Of a stretch of 64,000 nt of DNA, positions 61,667 to 64,000 are shown in pieces. Below the pieces are notes generated by a model, which was not told the DNA's origin, did not search any database, and saw only the letters and a program-made list of their open reading frames with translations. A program made the position numbers and the translations under genes. Each line of letters begins with the position of its first letter. The first letter of the stretch is position 1. Source of the DNA: Triglochin maritima. Lineage: Eukaryota; Streptophyta; Magnoliopsida; Alismatales; Juncaginaceae. The stretch covers positions 7,067,001 through 7,131,000 of the forward strand of contig OY821771.1 of assembly GCA_963682175.1 (NCBI GenBank). The letters run 5' to 3'.

Positions 61667-62389
61667 GGTAGGGAATGTGGGGGAAATTTTGGTTTTTTTT
61701 TGAAAAATCTGGATGGGGCAGCTACCCCACTTGCCTTGGGCGTGGGTCCGCCCCTGCTAAAAGGCTTAAGGGATATGTAAACAAGTGCTTGGAGTTTGCA
61801 CCGACATTCTAAGGGGTGGAAGGTCAACATATACGACGTAAACCTGCTCATCACAACTATGGATCGAGATTTTAAAGAGAATGAGGCTTGAGAGAAGAGA
61901 AAAGACTTTTAAGAGATATTCTTGATTTTAACGTGAGACTAAACCACGTGTGGAAGTGAGAAAATGTTGATGTGACCAGGTTGATATTTATAGGTAAATT
62001 GTAGTTAAAACGTGAATAGTAGAAAGAAAAAATATATATTATACTAATTTGACTAAGTTTACAGGTTAACGACATTCCTTAGGTTCGGTAGGGCTACTGA
62101 AGGAGTGAAAGCTGAGAAAACTGAAACGTAATGGATGATTGACTTATCTAACACAGTGGCGTGATGTAAAAGGTAATGGTACAAAAAACAAACATTTAAA
62201 TTTACAGTGACGCGACTATAAATAGTGGGCCTGGAAGAGCAATTCTCAGTTACACGCAAACAAAAAACTTTACATTTAAATAAAATTTAGAACCAATTAG
62301 AAGTCATAATTATTATCAGATACATAATAACTTCTTACTAATAATAAGTGGACGGTAACAACATCAAATCACAAAAAAAGTAACAACTG
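61667..62389. other. intergenic, upstream of the SR gene
   Basis: It contains CAGCTACCCCACTTGCC followed by GGGTCCGCCCCTGC (61720-61760), a phrase typical of the end of some DNA transposons, but the other end was not found. No gene is recognised. Confidence 0.4.
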
Positions 62390-62439
62390 ACGGGACAGGA
62401 CCGGAACCAATAAAAAACCAAACCCACCTAAACAAATCA

Positions 62440-62510
62440 CATCTTCTTCAACACAAAATTCAGATCCTCGATTCTGTCTTCATCAGCCTCTCTCCATCGC
62501 GCACACGAGG
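62440..62510 (+). other. probable 5' untranslated exon of the SR gene
   Basis: A C/T-rich leader (CACATCTTCTTCAACAC ... CTCTCCATCGCGCACACGAG) ends at a GTATCG donor-like site. Plant SR-protein genes commonly carry an intron in the 5' untranslated region. The transcription start is not determined. Confidence 0.4.
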
Positions 62511-62756
62511 TATCGCAACGATTCTCCCCTTTCCTTTCCTTTCCTTTCTTTCACCCACAAACCCTAGATCCGTCATTTCGGGGTTCCACGTCGGAATTGT
62601 GTGATTTCGTTTTCCTCGTTATCGTGTCGAGATCTGAGCCTCATAGTAGTGGATCCAATATCTTCGGGATCCCATTCTCTGATATTTCAGCTGGTAACTG
62701 TAACGGTTAGGTTACGGCAATTCGATTGATCCTTAAAATGTTTATAGGTTTTCAGG

Positions 62757-62890
62757 TCAGGAGGTCGAAATTTGAGGACTGTACTTAAGTGGGTCGAAAT
62801 CTAAAAGATCAAAATTCAGAAATTCAGGTTAGGGAGGTCGGAATTTGAGAACTGTACTTGAGTGGGTTGAAATCTAAAAGATCAAAATAT
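62757..62890. repeat. short tandem duplication in SR gene leader intron
   Basis: GGAGGTCGAAATTTGAGGAC followed by TGTACTTAAGTGGGTCGAAA and ATCTAAAAGATCAAAAT recurs 80 bp on as GGAGGTCGGAATTTGAGAAC, TGTACTTGAGTGGGTTGAAA and ATCTAAAAGATCAAAAT. Confidence 0.85.
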
Positions 62891-63373
62891 TAGGGGATCG
62901 AGTATCCAGGGGAGTCAAAATATATGGAGATTGGAAATTTAGGGGGTCAAAGTAACATATGTGGGCACTTTCCGAAAATCCAGGGCGGTCGCTTGATCTC
63001 CCTGGACTATATGTGACAACATCGCTGGTTTTGGACCCATGTTGTTGTATCTACAATTGGTTTTTTCTTGATCAAGTAATGTGAGAATGTGATTCGGGGT
63101 GTTGTGATCCAAATTTGGATCTTCAATTTGGATTTCGTTGCTTGGGGTCCCATTTTCAGGCGTTCGTAACGATCCGCCCTGTTACCCAAGAGTCTACTGG
63201 CCAACGACAATCATGTGCTGGTAACCACAAATGTTCTTTGTAATGCTTAAACTGGAGGTTGTTATGGTTAAAAACCCATGTTGTTGAACTGCTATAATTT
63301 TTTCTCGCTTAAGTAATGTGTGAGGTTATGATTAGGGGTGTTACAATGTCTTACTGTTGAGTTGTTCTCAGAA

Positions 63374-63462
63374 ATGACTCGCGTGTATGTTGGGAATTTG
63401 GATGCTCGAGTCACGGAACGGGAACTTGAAGATGAGTTTCGAACATTTGGAGTCCTGAGAAG
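63374..63462 (+). CDS. RSZ22: RSZ21/22-type SR splicing factor, first coding exon (gene runs off window)
   Basis: The exon reads MTRVYVGNLDARVTEREL then EDEFRTFGVLR plus two bases, and ends at a GTAACA donor. It is the start of the RNA-recognition motif of the plant 9G8-like SR proteins (RSZ21, RSZ22, RSZ22A), which bind pre-mRNA in the nucleus and help select splice sites. VYVGNL is the RNP2 motif. In this family the RRM is followed by a CCHC zinc knuckle and an RS domain; these exons lie beyond position 64000. The ATG is the conventional family start. Which RSZ paralogue this is cannot be told from 29 residues. Confidence 0.9.
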
Positions 63463-64000
63463 GTAACACAAGCTCTCTTTTTTGCGTACGTATTAGAATG
63501 ACCTTTGAGTATTCAAAGTGTTCTGCCTCCGTAATGTATTGGTGAAGTTTAAGTTATCCACTTCTCTTTGCCATCAACCTCCTGTATTTCAGTTTCATTG
63601 TTAGCTACTCAAGCCCAATCAGGTAATCGACTAGTTCTTGTTATGTGCAATGGTATTCTTGTTGGATTCCTGTATTAATGTTAGTTTCTCTCATTTTCTT
63701 TGAAGTTATTAATCACTATCCATCATACTAGAAGAAAAGCAAAATTAATTTGTCCCTTCCTTGTATCCAATGATATGGCACCATGCCAGCAATCTATCTG
63801 GACTTCAATGCAACCCTCTATCTACAAATCTAATAAACGCCATATGATATGATTCTCTTCGCCTTTCAAAGTACTTTTATGTTGGTTCCCGTGTATGTTA
63901 TCTTTCAATTGATTCAGTTTTGAATACTGACTGGCACTGCCAACTTCCATATATCTGGTAAATTGCCAGATTGTTTACATTTTATGATATGAAGTGGCAT
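63463..64000 (+). other. intron of the SR gene, continuing past the window
   Basis: Sequence after the donor at 63463 is T-rich and AT-rich, with no RNP1-containing exon before the window end. A long intron at this point in SR genes is often alternatively spliced. Confidence 0.6.

Overview
This is a 64 kb piece of a plant nuclear genome, most likely a eudicot. Genes are split by GT-AG introns, the encoded families are plant-specific (KAKU4, CASPL, CBP60, UGT, RSZ-type SR protein), and much of the AT-rich remainder is LTR-retrotransposon, MITE and MULE sequence. The species cannot be named from the sequence alone. Exon models below were built by hand from splice signals and reading phase.

Layout. 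1-2.1 kb: end of a copia-type LTR next to a gutted Ty3/gypsy remnant (gag zinc knuckles, then LTR). 3.6-11.7 kb (minus): an 11-exon KAKU4-like nuclear-lamina gene, with MITEs in its introns and three tandem hairpins in its upstream region. 13.9-15.7 kb (minus): a complete three-exon CASP-like membrane protein gene. 17.1-21.2 kb: a gypsy LTR, a solo LTR, MITE-like pieces and a GC-rich island. 23.6-28.5 kb (minus): a complete eight-exon CBP60 calmodulin-binding transcription factor gene. 33.3-38.3 kb: a decayed Mutator-like element (MULE) with a FAR1/MULE/SWIM/OTU-like transposase on plus and a plant mobile domain (PMD) pseudogene on minus. 40.6-42.8 kb: a solo copia LTR. 42.8-46.1 kb: a mosaic of a FAR1-like piece, an Ulp1-like protease piece and a callose-synthase exon fragment. 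48.2-50.9 kb (minus): a UDP-glycosyltransferase pseudogene cut by a hAT-like MITE. 52-57 kb: unrecognised candidate exons and another solo LTR. 57.9-58.2 kb: a TRIM. 59.8-61.7 kb: a solo gypsy LTR. 62.4 kb to the end (plus): the 5' part of an RSZ21/22-type SR splicing-factor gene that runs out of the window.

The three complete genes and the SR gene are unrelated housekeeping or developmental genes with no operon-like linkage; they sit as islands between mobile elements. Four solo LTRs keep perfect 5-bp target duplications, so LTR-LTR recombination has been frequent here. The most unusual shared signal is a dense array of the palindrome CGGTCGACCG and variants inside LTRs of at least three different families. 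The second is the PMD- and OTU-bearing MULE, whose stop codons fall mainly at tryptophan positions.
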